A DNA stretch of 64,000 bases from the NCBI GenBank assembly GCA_911728435.2, contig OU452202.1:23663135-23727134 (forward strand). Reading direction: 5' to 3'. A program made the translations under genes and the position numbers. The notes below the pieces were generated by a model. The model saw only the letters and a list, made by a program, of their open reading frames with translations, was not told the origin of the DNA and made no database searches. The stretch is from Apoderus coryli. Its lineage: Eukaryota; Arthropoda; Insecta; Coleoptera; Attelabidae. The first letter of the stretch is position 1. Each line of letters starts with the position of its first letter. Positions 41,930 to 54,969 of this stretch are shown here, piece by piece.

Positions 41930-43440
41930 TTAAGGATATAATAATTATACCATTGACAATATTGATTAATTCGGCGATCTCATCCGGTATGTTTCCGAGT
42001 TGTCTGAAATTTAGCAAAATTATACCGTTATTCAAAAAAGGATCTCCAGATGAATTGAACAACTATCGCCCTATTTCTATAGTGCCTGTTCTAGGCAAAA
42101 TTTTTGTAAAGATACTCTTTAAACAATTAGCCAACTATTTTGAAATAAATAATTTATTTTCTCCGAAACAATTTGGATTTAGACCGAAACTTAACACCGT
42201 TTCAGCTATAGAAAACTTTATAAATAGCGTTATAACCGCTTTTGAGAGTAGAAGGCTTGTGGGGGCTTCTTTTCTTGATTTAACAAAGGCCGTTGATTGC
42301 GTCTCACACGATATCTTGTTGAGTAAACTAGAGCGATACGGTATGAGTGCGAATTCGATTCGTTTGCTGAGTTCCTATCTCACTGGTAGGAATGTTGTAA
42401 CGATGTTTGAGTAAAAGTCTTCTCAGCCCTTGTTGAGCTCTTGTGGAGTCCCACAGGGCTCGGTGCTCGGACCTCTATTGTTTTTGATTTTCATTAATGA
42501 TTTACCGCTGCATCTGCCATGCTCTGACCTGACATTGTTTGCAGACGATTCAACTATTGTGGATGTTGAACTGTCGAGTTATGTTCTGGCCTCAAGTATG
42601 ATTAATTCACAGTCGAGGGCTGCGGACTGGTTTGCAGCTAACAAACTCTGTATGAATGCCAATAAAACAGCTACTAAAATATTTACATTACGTGAGACGG
42701 ATATTGCTGTTTCTGATGGTCTGGTAAAGTTTTTGGGTGTCACTTTGGACCAAAAGCTAACCTGGGCGGGTCATGTCGAGGTTACCATTGCCAAGTTGTC
42801 TTAGGTTGTGTTGACGTTGCGAAGCTTGAAGTCTCTTTTAATGTTTTGAAATCAGCATATTATGGCCTTTTTCACAGTGTGGCTTCATATGCTTTGTCAA
42901 TTTGGGGACACTCTTGTCATGCTAGTCGGGTATTCGCAATCCAAAGACGAGTGGTTCGAATAATGACAGATTTAAAGTTTAGAGAGGATGTCAGACCTAA
43001 ATTTAAAAAATGTAAAATAATTAAACTCCCGTGTCTCTATATCTACAATTCAATTATGTATGTGAAAAATAATTACAATCTGTACATAAGGCATGATAAA
43101 GTTCACAACCACAATACCAGAAACAAAAATGACATTCTTCCTGAATATATGAGGTTGAGTAGAAGCAGAAATTCTGTGAATTATTATGGTCCCACATGCT
43201 ATAATCATTTGCCAGATAGTTTGAAAACACTGAGCCTTGCAATGTTCAAAAATAGATTAAAAACTACTTAATTGACCGGGCTTTTTACTCCGTTGATGAA
43301 TTCCTCAGCACTGACTTTCCGTTTTGTTTAAGTAATATACATTTCTATGTTTTATGTTGTGTTATGTAATATTTTAGTATTTAATATGACTTGAGTAAAC
43401 CTTTTTTGGTAATGACATGTAATGACAATAAATAAATAAA
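41930..43440 (+). pseudogene. non-LTR retrotransposon, RT domain relic (family B, copy 1)
   Basis: From about 41930 the frame shows FKKGSPDELNNYRPISIVPV, FSPKQFGFRPKLNT, an ASFLDLTKAVDCVSHDILL block, a stop at about 42412-42414, then SSCGVPQGSVLGPLLFLIFI and the catalytic FADDS (42430-42804). FLGVTLDQKLTWAGHVE follows, then a frameshift near 42805 and the C-terminal DILPEYMRLSRSRNSVNY and YNHLPDSLKTLSLAMFKNRL blocks (42846-43271). The 3' end is a TAAA-type tail (AATAAATAAATAAATA at 43427-43442). The amino end is truncated (no endonuclease). The copy at 54970-56143 is closely similar over its whole length. Confidence 0.85.
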
Positions 43441-43989
43441 TATTGCTAAAATTTACTACAACATAAGTAACTAATTGTTTAAATAAAATTTAGTTGATAG
43501 ATTTTAATTGAACTTGAAAATTGGAATGAATGATTAGTTGGCATCCGTTTCTTACATATCTTACACTATTAAGTATTTTTAATGGTTTTATTTGTTCGAA
43601 CGCCTAGTGAACACAATGCACTAACTCCTCTGGAGTACGTGGACTGGGCCAGCAGGTTTTACCCATCGTAATGCATTATTCAAATATTCTTTTATAACCG
43701 TAGCATTGCGTTTCCACTGTATTTTTTTTTCATCAAAAAGCAATGCTTTATCAAAACTTCCCATTTTTGTTTTTCAATAACAAACCTTGCTTCACACAAA
43801 ATGCTATAACTCACGAATCAATAGTCAGATTGCTGTCAAATTTATACACGGATCGCTTGAAGGTTAGTGCTAAATAAAAATCATATGAAAAAAATTCTAG
43901 TAACGCTATCTATGTGTCATTCTAGCGACTTATTGAATGACCTAATACAGACAATAATAAATAACATTAATTTATTCGAAAACTATTAA

Positions 43990-45850
43990 ATTTATTTATT
44001 TATTTATTAGCAACATACAGATCTGACGATCCAATTACATATTGAAATTTATCTAATAACAATACACTAATAAAGCTAACATTAACAACATAAAGTAAAA
44101 TAAAAAAAAAAGAAAACAGAAAATCAAGAAGAGAAAAATAAAATCAATAATAATAATTAATATAGGTATAAAAAAAGGTCCAATTATTGATCAAATTTCA
44201 AATAGTTTACTATTAATTTTTTAAACTTAATCAGATTATCATTGAAAATATCACAATGATGTTGACATTGATTGTAGTTTCTTAACATCATTGAAATCGG
44301 GGAATTCTGCTGATAGTTCGTTCTTGGTATTACTGTCATAAAGGTTTTATTGTTGGTGGTACTAGTTTTTATCGAGGGCACTAGTATATTAATTTTCTCT
44401 AGTATAGTTGGGTCATAAACTTGATTATTAATTATTTTGAATAAATAACATACACCCTTTGTAAAAATCTTCTATTAAATAATGATAGTAAATTGTATAT
44501 TGTTAGATTGAGCTCATAGTCGGAGATGTGACAGTTAAATATTAAGAAATCTGTTTGTCTAATAAACTTTTTTTGCACCCTCTCAATCGTTAGCATATAT
44601 TTAGTATACATAGGCGACCAAACTATGAGCAGTATTCGAGCTTGGAACGTACGAATGCGTTATAGAGTAGAGATAAAGTGGTTTTATTTCGAAAATCTGA
44701 TCACAAATCCGAGATTTCTATAAGAAGCATTTGTGATATTAATTATATGGTTGGAAAACGTTAATTTATTATCAAAAAGGATGCCCAGATCGTTAATCAA
44801 ATCTACTCAATTTTATATTGTTAATATTGCATGGATAGATGCGGTGTTTTTATATAATTGTATGTCATACTTTTACATTTTCAAATATTAAAAAATAAAC
44901 AGTTTTTAATAGTCCAATGATCAATAGCGATCAAATCGAGTTGAAGATCCTCACAGTCGTTTATGCTCTCTTGGACAATTTTCATGTCATCTGCAAACAT
45001 TAAGCAGCTACTAATTTTGAGTACTGACGAAATATCATCGATAAATACAAGGAATAATAGTGGACCAAGTGTACTCCCTTGTGGAGCCCCTGAGGAAGGC
45101 ACAAATTTGTTGGACTCGCAACCCTGGATTGTAACTAAATGAGTTCGATTTTCTAGATATGACTTTATGAAATTACACGTGCTATTTGAGAACGACTTCT
45201 GCTTTAATTTGCTTAAGAGAATCGTGTGGTTAACTTTGTCAAAGGGTTTAGCAAAGTCTGTATATATTACGTCCACTTGTTTTCCCTCAGCTAAAGCATC
45301 AGCAGTCACGGACACAAAATTGACCAGATTTCTGGCCACGGATCTACCCTCTCTAGGTTTTTTAGGTGATTATTTATTTTAGGTGATAGTATGAGTTCAA
45401 ATACAGTAGCTATATTAGAGATAGTTGCAATAGGTCGATAATTTTCAATATTAGATCGATCGCCATTTTTGAATATCGGAATTTTTGCTATTTTGAGGGA
45501 GTCAGGAAACATCTGCTTTTTTACGGATAAGTTAAATATTATTTGCAAGGGTTCGCATAGAAATTCACTACAACCCTTTAGAACGAATCTGGGAATTAAA
45601 TCATGTCCTACAAATTTCTTTGGCTTAAGTTTTTTTAGGGGTCTTGGACATCATTTACTGAGATATTTTCTATTGAAAAGCAAGATTCTGTACTTAAATC
45701 CACATCCAACATGTTTGTCGTTTGTGTCCTTGAATACACTGTTTCGAAATAGTTCGCAAAATCTTGAGCAATCTCCCTTCCACCACAGTAAGTCTCGTTT
45801 CCTAACTAGTTCAAAAGGCAGATCTACACAATTCTTGCGCTCTATTTGCT
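43990..45850 (-). pseudogene. non-LTR retrotransposon RT relic (third family)
   Basis: Reading from 45850 leftwards: a broken segment with KKFVGHDLIPRFVLKGCSEF, then ENYRPIATISNIATVFELIL (45548-45306), then VDVIYTDFAKPFDKVNHTIL, SSGAPQGSTLGPLLFLVFID and the catalytic MFADDMKIV (45339-44881). A decayed C-terminal piece with VIPRTNYQQNSPISMMLRNY follows (44381-44184). The element ends in a TTTA repeat at 43990-44010 (TAAA tail on its own strand). Several frameshifts disrupt it. Its similarity to the 46.4-48.2 kb relic lies in motif order and not in near-identity. Confidence 0.8.
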
Positions 45851-46163
45851 AATAATTTCAGTTTTGTTTAACACTGATCGCTCGAGAAAAAAAATATTTT
45901 TATAATTTCTCGCTTTCAAAGTGTTTCACTATCTAATTCTATTATTATTCCTGCTCCATATATGCGCAATGAAATTGAAATAGTTGTGTAGGGTTTCCAT
46001 TCATTTGTTTCTCTATTGGCATATATATCATAAATTATTCATTTATTTAAATCTGGCTATTTAGTGCTTTAGTAATCCATAAAAAATAAAAATGGGTGCT
46101 GCTGTATAATGTATTGAAGACGAGTTTTATGATGACTGCTTTAGTATACCATACATAGGTACC

Positions 46164-46405
46164 TACGATACAAGGTGTCCCAAACATAAAATTAACTAGC
46201 TCCTTGTGCCGACGAAAATCTACGCAATTGATTGTTCATGTTTCCAAACAAAAATAAATCATTGAATGCTAAATCAGGAACCATTAATTCGATATTTTCA
46301 ATATGGAAAAAGTATAAAACATCCGGGGATCCTCAATTTTTTAATGAATTTAGAGTCTGCGTCACAATATAAAAACTGAGGTGAGTTTCTCTTACAGGGT
46401 GTACT
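46164..46405. other. possible short MITE
   Basis: The segment starts near 46164 with ACAAGGTGTCCC and has TACAGGGTGTACTT near 46395, both like Tc1/mariner-type MITE ends. They are not a convincing inverted pair, so the call is tentative. Confidence 0.2.
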
Positions 46406-46427
46406 TGCGTGATGCTGAGCGTATAGA

Positions 46428-48190
46428 TTGAGTAGTGATCCTAACAAGTTTTGGTCTTTTATCAATTCCAGAAGCAAATCTGGGCGATTGCCTGGTAGTA
46501 TGACTTACAATGGTAATAATATTGATGATCCGCAGGAACTTGTGAATAAATTTGCAGAATTTTTCAACACATCATACGTTGCATCTCAAGCATTTGATAT
46601 TGATAAGGGATTGTTTGATGTTGTGAATGCGTCTCATTTACCGGATCGCGTGATTACTGAGACGGAGATCTATGGAGCTTTGAGAAGGTTAAAAGCTAAA
46701 TTTACATCGGGTCCCGATGGTATACTATCTTTTGTAGTTAGGGATTGTGCCACTGTGTTTGCTAAACCATTGCGTACAATATTCAATGTTTCTTTACGAT
46801 CGTGTAGTTTACCCTCTGACTGGAAATCTTCTAGAGTAACGCCGGTTCATAAGAAGGGATAAACAGAATATTTCAAATTATAGACCCATTTCCATACAGT
46901 CGTGTTTTTCTAAGGTTTTTGAATTTGTGCTCCATGATAGGCGTCAGATTTCATCGGTACAACATGGCTTTTTTCCCGGTCGTTCTACGTCAACTAATTT
47001 ATTGGTTTTAACACAGTTTTTAACTGAGCGACTTGATAACAGCCTTTGATAGACGTGATCATGGTATTCTACTGCGTAAACTGTGTTGTTATGGATTATT
47101 TAATAATTTACTGCTGCTTTTAAAGTCGTATCTGAAGGATAGATTTCAGTATGTGGAAAGTCGACGATTTCGTTCCGCAAATGTCATCTGGTGTTTCCCA
47201 GGGCTCTGTCCTTGGACCATTGTTGTTACTGTGTTTTATCGATGATATTTCTAGTGGCTTGACAAATAGTTCGTTATTATATGCTGACGACTTCAAAGTA
47301 TATTCTGTCATTAATAGTACTGAAGATTGTTCTCATCTTCAGGACGATTTAAATGTTGTATACCTATGAGTGGTGTTGCCCTAATAATCTTTATCTGAAT
47401 ATAGATAAATTTTTTAGTGTTTCCTATACACGGAAAATAAACCCTGTCAAATTTTCATACTCTATAAATAATAGTCCATTAACAACTTGTGATGAGTTTA
47501 AAGATTTAGGTGTTTGGTTTGATGGTAAACTGAGCTTTACTAATCATTACAATAATATAGTTTCAGCATCCTATAGATCTCTGGGTTTTATATTGTGCGC
47601 AATTCGAAAGAGTTTGTGACACCTCAAACACTCATTGTTCTTTTCAACGCATTTGTCAGATCTAAACTGGAATATGCATCTGTAGTATGGAATCCTTTGT
47701 ATGCCATACATATAACTAATATTGAACGAATCCAGCGTCGTTTTGCCAAGTTGCTGTGGTTTCGGGTTGATGGGGTTTATCCATCCATTGGGTTTCGTCA
47801 TGATATTCTGCTAAACCGTTTTAATCTAGTACCATTAAATACTCGGCGAGAATATTCCGCCCTAGTATTGCTTTTTAAAATTATTAATGGACTTCTTGAC
47901 TGTCCAGAGTTTTTAAGCCAGATTCCTTTTTGTGTCCCAAATCTACGTACACGTAATAACGGAATCATATTTTACTTTCCGGCCCCGCGTACTAATTTGT
48001 TGTTGCGTTGCCCTTTATATTTTATGTAACTCTGTGTCCGAGCAAATTGATATTTTTAATTCAACTTTGTCTTGTATAAAAAATATATTTCTCAGAATAT
48101 AAATTTAGTGTTAGATATTAAGAATTTACTGTCCTGCCCTTTAATTGGATTTTTTATCTGTCTGGGCAGTGTATCCTAAATAAAATAAAA
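46428..48190 (+). pseudogene. non-LTR retrotransposon RT relic (family A, longest plus-strand copy)
   Basis: Frames in order: SSDPNKFWSFINSRSKSGRL, FTSGPDGILSFVVRDCA and DWKSSRVTPVHKKG (46428-46862); a decayed stretch; SSGVSQGSVLGPLLLLCFID and the catalytic YADDFKVY (47151-47369); CPNNLYLNIDKF and FKDLGVWFDGKLSF (47353-47619); FVRSKLEYASVVWNPLYAIH, then DILLNRFNL and PAPRTNLLLRCPLYFM (47595-48029). The 3' end has a TAAAA repeat (48177-48197). At least four frame changes. It is the same broad family as the relics at 1.5, 7.9, 15.6 and 33.7 kb. Confidence 0.85.
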
Positions 48191-48197
48191 TAAAAAT

Positions 48198-50211
48198 ATT
48201 CAAATAGTAATAGAGAGTGTTTGATGAAGAATGATCGGATGAGTCTTGTTTGATTTCTCAATTTCACCAAAGAATTCCGGCAAACAAACTATTGATATAG
48301 TTTATGGCAATGAATCCTTTACAAAGCTTTACATTCTGTTGAGTTTCATAGTACCTACGATGAAGCAACATTTCTATTTTACACACAGTGTAGTTAAAGA
48401 CAATAATTATTTATAGACCATGCCCCTTATGTAAAATTTATAATCATATGTGCATTTGTTTATGATTATATCGTTATATAACATTATAGAAATAATATGT
48501 ATCTATACGTACCAGTATGAATGAATTTGGTTCGTTAATAAAATAATTAATCTGCCTTGTTCATTCTTATGAATTAGAATTTATGTTTATACAAGGGTAA
48601 TACAAATGAAAACTTTCGGTTTATTTTCACAACATTTGAGGTTTTTCTTTTTTATATAATTATATTATAGAAATATTTGCTTACTATTTTGCAATATTCA
48701 CTTGTAAAATCTTTCAAAGCAGTTGGGTTCAAGATTATGAATTTAGAATACGTGTTTTTCACAGCATTTCGATTTATTTTGTCATAATCAAGAAGCAGGT
48801 AAACCAGGTAAACAGCTATAAGAATTATTTGAAACTCTTTGAACTCTTTCAAGGGCAAGATATTGATCGAAAAAAAGTCCTAGAGGGACAAGACCTAAAA
48901 AATTATTTATTCTTATTTTGTAACTACAAATAAACAAAGAAGGTCAACTTAAGATATAGAAACTAACAAAAAAAATATGTTTTTCCTTAAATTTTCGAAA
49001 AAAAAACAGTGACGTGCACATCGACGTCTGCTATCCCTTTTTGTTTGGTGCGCACTTGCGCTTGTGCGTATTTCTGAGGGAATATAAGGTGTTCTTTTCA
49101 TAACAATAGGATTTGAAGTAAAGTACGCAGTTACAAATTTTTATGTAATCTTATGGCCAAAATTGTGCAAAATATTGTATTTTTTGATTATACGTGTCCT
49201 ATGCGGCCGAAAAAACTTTATTGGACCACTTTTCTCGTATTATTCAGTAGGTCGAGACGAGAAATAGACAAACCAATACTATTTATTCTAGTGATCTCTT
49301 TCATACAATACCTAGTAGACGTGGGCAGTTCAAACATAAAGCTCTTGCATTATTAAAGATAACTCAATTAAGATGAGTCCCCCTTATACACGACGACTGC
49401 CTACTTACTTGTAAGACATCAATAATGGGAACAATGTATGGCTTACACCTACAGATTACTATTAAAATTAGTATAATAAATACTTTGACGACCATAAATA
49501 TAAGTAAGTCACTCAAGTACAATATGTAAAATATATACATGAGATGTTGTTTATTGTTTACTTTTAAGATTCATAGAACAGTCTCGATTTTTTATACATG
49601 AAATCTTTTTGAACATAACATGTAAGTTTTAATCAATATTATTTTAAAGAAAAATGTATAAACTACTCTTCTGTCAAACGCTTAGTTTGATTTCTACTAA
49701 CCAATTAGGTTTATATAAAGATCTAGGATCCTTGTAATCCCTTGTCTTCTGATTCTCTTCTCACGTTCACATGTGGCCTTTATAGTTTCTAGGGGTTTTC
49801 TGATTCTCTAAAGACCTCAGAATAACGTAGTACCCTGAATACAGATAAGTGTTCTTTTTTACTATAGTTGAGCGTGGAATCTGCGGTTGGTAACAATTTT
49901 TTTTTTTCAAAAGCTTGCAATTAAAAAAAAAAGTTAATTTTAAATTGGCGGCCTGTCAAAATAAAAAAAAAAATCATATGTTTTTCCTTGTTAATAGAAA
50001 ATATGAATGTTACATATCAAAGGATAGATTACTTAAATCTCTACAATGTTTATTTGGAACGTTTTTTCATCGCTGGTATATTTAAGTTACTATAAGTCAA
50101 TATAAATTTAAAAAAAACACCTGGTGAAATAACAATAACTAATAACTGTCAAAATAAAATTTTGGTTATAATTGGCCACTGTCAGAATATTCTATTATTA
50201 TCTACTTAGAC
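48198..50211. other. no recognised gene
   Basis: Intergenic AT-rich sequence. Short frames are not supported by any domain or splice pattern. Confidence 0.4.
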
Positions 50212-51301
50212 CACAGCATTAATAAGTACAGCATTCCGACTCCACGTTCGCACTTTGAAAAAAACTGTGACGTAAGATGCCGCCATTTTGGGTTACAAGT
50301 CAGGTCCTGACTAAGAATAATTATAGTTTTTGGTTTCTAACCACAGTACTGTATTTTTATTTTTGTAAAAATATTTAAGTACATAATAATATCGCTGTCA
50401 ATTTCAGAAATATTTGTGGTGTGTCATAGTGATTGAAAACAACCTGGAGTGGTGTTATCAGTTAAATGTTGACATGATTGGGTGATTTTTAATAACAATA
50501 ATAATAACTATTGGAAAAAGTTGTTATTGTCAAAAAAGAATTAAGATTGTCAGATTTTTGATTAGTTTTCAATTTCTATATTATATTGGTCAGTTAAAAT
50601 CATTTCAGTTTTGTATTTCGATTGTTATTTTTCTTTATTAATAAATCGCGTTTATTTCAATTTTCGTGGTTTATTATGAATATCGTTGTAGTGAGTTAAA
50701 CGGGTAGTTTAATTCACAAATTACAACAACAGCAACTTTAAAGGCAAATTTTGGCAAAGACTTCTTGAAACTTTATACTGATATTGTCAATAAAATAACA
50801 ACTAGCCACGCGACAACTTTTGTTTATGTTTCACTTGTATTTAGTTTAAAAACATATTAGATACTGTCATTTCGTAATATAAATTTTACGGTTATACAAA
50901 TAGTTGTTATAAACGTAAAATTATCTAGTATTTATCTTAATTTTTACTTATTACTCACCTAACAGGATCTTTGGGGAAGCGAAAAAAATGTTTAGAGCAA
51001 GTGTACCGCTTATTGGGACAACATTTTGCAACACACACATGTCCTCCGTGATTAATCATTGTATGAATCCCAAGACACGTTAATAAAAATAAAATCCTTT
51101 TAATTCTCACGAGCACTATACCAAAAACACAGATTTAGATTTAAACACAATATTTATTTATCTCGTACACGCCGACTGTATCTATCTACGTCTATGCGAT
51201 TATTTTGACGTTGTAACCCATAATGGCGGCATGCGCGACGATATGCGCAGGATGGCTTGCAAACGTGAAAGTCAGAATACTGTATTATTTATTATACTGT
51301 G
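50212..51301. mobile_element. CACAG-ended non-autonomous DNA transposon, copy 2
   Basis: The ends match 19613-20473 and the element is flanked by an exact 7-bp direct repeat, CTTAGAC, at 50205-50211 and 51302-51308. Outer regions (about 50212-50490 and 50845-51301) are highly similar to copy 1. The middle (about 50490-50840) is different and longer. No transposase ORF is present. Confidence 0.8.
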
Positions 51302-51779
51302 CTTAGACTATGTTCGAAACTTACTGAAATCAATGATTTTACTGATCATCTACTGAAAGTATAGGGTTGCCAGGTGTGATCTTTATAAAAGCGGGACAAA
51401 GTGCAAGGGAAAATGATATGACGCAAATTGTTTTTAGGCCTTTATATGAAAAGTAAAAAATAAATATTAAAAATACGGCTTTTCTTAGTTAAATTTTTAA
51501 TTTTCTCATCATAAATTCGTTGGGACTGAAGATCAGAAACAAAATATTATAGTATAATCAGAATTAATCAAAAGCTCGATTCTATACAACGCAAAAAAAA
51601 TGCACAACCATCTGCCAATGGAAATAAAATTCCTATCATCCCTTCCTCGATTCCGTAAAGCTCTAAAAACATATTTGTTAGAAAAAGCTTTTATATTTAT
51701 ACAGTAGGTGCCTTTTTTAATGTGTATTAATTTTTGAGCGCTTCATACACTGGAGAGTAGTTTGTATTTTGTGTATATA

Positions 51780-52641
51780 TGAGGCATGTTTTTTAAGTAA
51801 GTACCGTTTTGGAATTAAAAAAAGACGTGCAAAGATATCGCAATAATTTTATTTTTACATGAAAGCCTGCACCTTAATCTACTTTTCTACATAATTTTCG
51901 TGAATATTGAGACAGTTGTCATAACGTGTCACCAGTTTTTGAATACCCTCCTCATAAAATTCTGCCGCCTGACTTGTTAACCACTGTATCACAAATGTTT
52001 TGACTTCGTTATCGTCTTGAAGACGCTGACCACCCAGGTGTTTCTTCAAGTGCAGGAACAAATGGTAGTCGCTGGGCGCCAGATCAGGGCTGTATGGAGG
52101 ATGATCTAGAGTTTCCCATTTAAAAGATTTGATGAGATCTTTGGTCCGATTAGCCACATGTGAACGGGCATTGTCATGCAGCAAAACGATACCCTTACTC
52201 AACTTGCCACGTCTTTTGTTCTGGATTGCACGACGCAGATTGTTCAATGTCTCACAATAAGACGCTGCATTGATTGTCTCATTACGAGGCAGAAACTCCA
52301 CTAGCAATACTCCTTTTCTGTCCCAAAAAACTGTGCACATGATTTTCCGGGCAGAAATTGTTTGCTTAAACTTCACTCTTTTGGGTGATGATGAATGTCG
52401 CCATTCCATGGATTGTTGTTTCGATTCTGGTGTGCCGTAGGCCACCCATGTTTCGTTCTAAACATTTGTGATACAGTGGTTAACAAATCAAACAAATTAT
52501 GACAAGTGCCTCAATATTCACGGAAATTATGTAGAAAAGTAGATTAAGGTACAGGCTTTCATGTAAAAATAAAATTATTGCGATATCTTTGCACGTCTTT
52601 TTTTAATTCCAAAACGGTACTTACTTAAAAAACATGCCTCG
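51780..52641 (-). mobile_element. rearranged mariner with duplicated inverted 3' end
   Basis: The termini TGAGGCATGTTTTTTAAGTA (left) and its near reverse complement (right, ending ...ACATGCCTCG) are flanked by TA (51778-51779; 52642-52643). The inverted similarity runs far beyond a normal mariner TIR: about 51780-51920 against 52503-52641, covering the last codons of the transposase and the 3' end. The 5' end and first half of the transposase are therefore replaced by an inverted copy of the 3' end. Confidence 0.8.
51879..52457 (-). pseudogene. mariner transposase, C-terminal half
   Basis: The minus-strand frame holds WVAYGTPESKQQSMEW, SARKIMCTVFWDRKGVLLVE, then LLHDNARSHVANRTKDLIKS with the second catalytic Asp (HDNAR), then HPPYSPDLAPSDYHLF with the third Asp (D,D34D type, SPDLAPSDYHLF signature), and ends NIHENYVEK. 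A stop codon directly precedes NETWVAY, where an intact mariner would have an Asp at the first catalytic position. The N-terminal helix-turn-helix domains are absent. It cannot encode an active transposase. Confidence 0.9.
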
Positions 52642-52890
52642 TATTATATGTATGATTGAACGTAATGTAGAACAGTTACTTAATTAATTTACTTTAAGTA
52701 TCTTAATTGATTTATTTATTTATTTGACGATGTACCTGTACAATATAGTGTATAGTATTAATTATTATTATTCTTAAGTTTTATATGTTTTGTTTGTTGA
52801 TATGTCTACAAATTATTTTTAATTTTGTGACAAATATATATTTTATTTTATATATTGTGTTGCAAATAAACGGATTATTATTATAATTTC

Positions 52891-54969
52891 AACAGTTCTT
52901 TTTCCTAATGTCCCCCACGTCCGTGAAATTTTAAATAGCATGTGTTATATTGCAAAACTGTCGAAAAAAAAACATTTAAAATGGTTTGTTTTATTATATT
53001 TGGGTGCATATTTTTTTGCGTTTTAAGGTGGCAAAACGGGTTTTCATAAAAAGAGGGACAATATATCGTACGCGTGGGCTGCGCGACAAAGTGTGACGTC
53101 TTACTGGAAAGCAAAACAATATCGACTAAATTTGGACGCCTGGCAACCCTAACTAAAAGTACTGACAAATGTGTTCTAAATTATAAAATTAAATATGTAC
53201 TGAAGTCACTAAAGCAAACGAAACGGTTTTGACAGTAAATTATTGAACCTAATGTGCAAATTTTTGGGTTTTCGTTTAGACAAGTAATATTTATATAAAG
53301 AATGCTCTAACCTAGATCTTGAGTTGGCTAGTCTAGTTGTGCCTAAGGGCGGAGGGGGCAATCGCTTCGTTAGTTAGTTTTGCGAAAAATAGAGCATTTT
53401 TAAACAATGGTTTCGGCGTCAAACCGCTATTTGATAACGAGTATATGAACAAAAGAGGTAAAGAACAGCTTGCAACAGTAGTTGTACTGCTCTGTAATGC
53501 TAAATTATAATTTATTGTTCACCAATTGGCACGTTGCGTAATAAACGATATACAATCCGAACATTATACCATAAAACCAGTAAAATTGTTGTTTTGTCTG
53601 CAAAAGATATAATACGTTACACACATACTACTAATCCTACGTAGATGATCTTTTTTTAGGTGTGGTCAGATTTACTATCATTTTATATATATCTAGATAT
53701 AGTAGGTACAAAACTGAAAGCCAAACGACTCGCATACTGTTTATTGTATCTATGTGTGTACCACACTTCTTATTATGCGGCTGCTCTACCAAGGTGATAC
53801 ACTTTTCTAAAATTCTATTGCGAGAAATTATTAGTTTTATTGTATTTGGTAATCGGTATAAAGCTTTTTCGTTATGTATCATATTGGAAGTACAGTGTTC
53901 GGCAAAAGTGTGGGAGTTTCAAGTCTGCGGCGTCTATACGCGACATAAAATAAACCAATTTTATCCAGAAATAGCACTAAAATTTCACTTGTTTATTATT
54001 ATCTATTATAAGGACATTTTTCGAGGATATTACATTCGCAACATCAGCTGAAATATATTGGTATATGCAATATGACAAACTGATGCAAAAAGGGCTAGAA
54101 GGAAGATTTTATTTAGCAGTTGCAATGTAGTTTATTTTAGTGCACGCAGTGGCGGCTCGTCAGGTCTGAAAGAGGTGGGGCACAATAAGGTGGAAATAAG
54201 GCAATATCACCCAAAATTTTTCAAAATAAAGAATTAAAATGGTTTTTTAAGTAGTTAGAGTAGCTAGATAATATCATTTTGCTAAACTCACCATGACCAT
54301 TAAAACTGTTTGTAACTGAAGGCCGCAAATGTTAATTTAACATTATTTACATTCATATATTGCACTGAATTCATCTTTACTATTCTAATTGTTCAAAATC
54401 AAAACATTCACTTTATAATACTCAAAAAGCGCGATCACTAAAACAAAAACAACAACACCACACGCACAAATTTGATTCGTATAGACCTAGACTGATCGGT
54501 AGGACAGCACCCCAGATATGACGTCACAGATGCGTTTAATTTCTACTGTTACTAGCGTATAGCGTAGCGATGCATTGCTGTCTCTGTTTTTCGCACGCGA
54601 TAGCAAAGAAAACAATAGAGGCACAAAAATGTTGTGCCCAAGAGCATCGTAGAAATAGAAATATTGTATTTTTATGATAGTCATATAGGTTCCAACTGCC
54701 AGGAGAACTCAAATATTCCGTAATTCTGTAGAACAAAAAATAATAATGGAAGATTTGGGACTTTCATTCAATACAGGCCAGAAGATTCTTTAGATGCAGT
54801 AACCCTTCACATAAGAAAATAAAAAGGCAATAAAATAACCCATCTAGAGAACGAGGAAAATTTAACAATTATCTAATGATGGCCACAGGAATTTGGATTC
54901 AATATATATTGCGCAAAGGGCTAACCTAACGTCTCAAAATTACTGCAACAATGTTTAGCCCAAATTCTT
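52891..54969. other. no recognised gene
   Basis: Intergenic. CAGTGGCGGCTCGTCAGG at about 54147 looks like an hAT-type transposon end and has a similar word at 61419 (CAGTGACGGCTGGTGAGG), but no paired ends or transposase were found. The 129-codon frame at 53662-54051 has no recognisable domain. Confidence 0.35.

Larger units (their letters stand above)
51590..52890 (+). pseudogene. non-LTR RT C-terminus and 3' UTR, interrupted by mariner
   Basis: At about 51590-51705 a frame gives MHNHLPMEIKFLSSLPRFRK and ALKTYLLEKAF, the extreme C-terminus of a CR1-like ORF2. Its 3' UTR is split by the mariner element at 51780-52641 and resumes at 52642. It ends with AATAAACGG and an ATT repeat at about 52866-52885. 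Only the tail of the element is present. Confidence 0.65.

Noticed and set aside
45469..45852. 127-codon plus-strand frame
   Set aside because: Antisense to the RT relic 43990-45850, whose ENYRPI and related motifs are on the minus strand.
53662..54051. 129-codon plus-strand frame
   Set aside because: No domain, no homologous pattern and an overlapping opposite frame of similar length; treated as chance.
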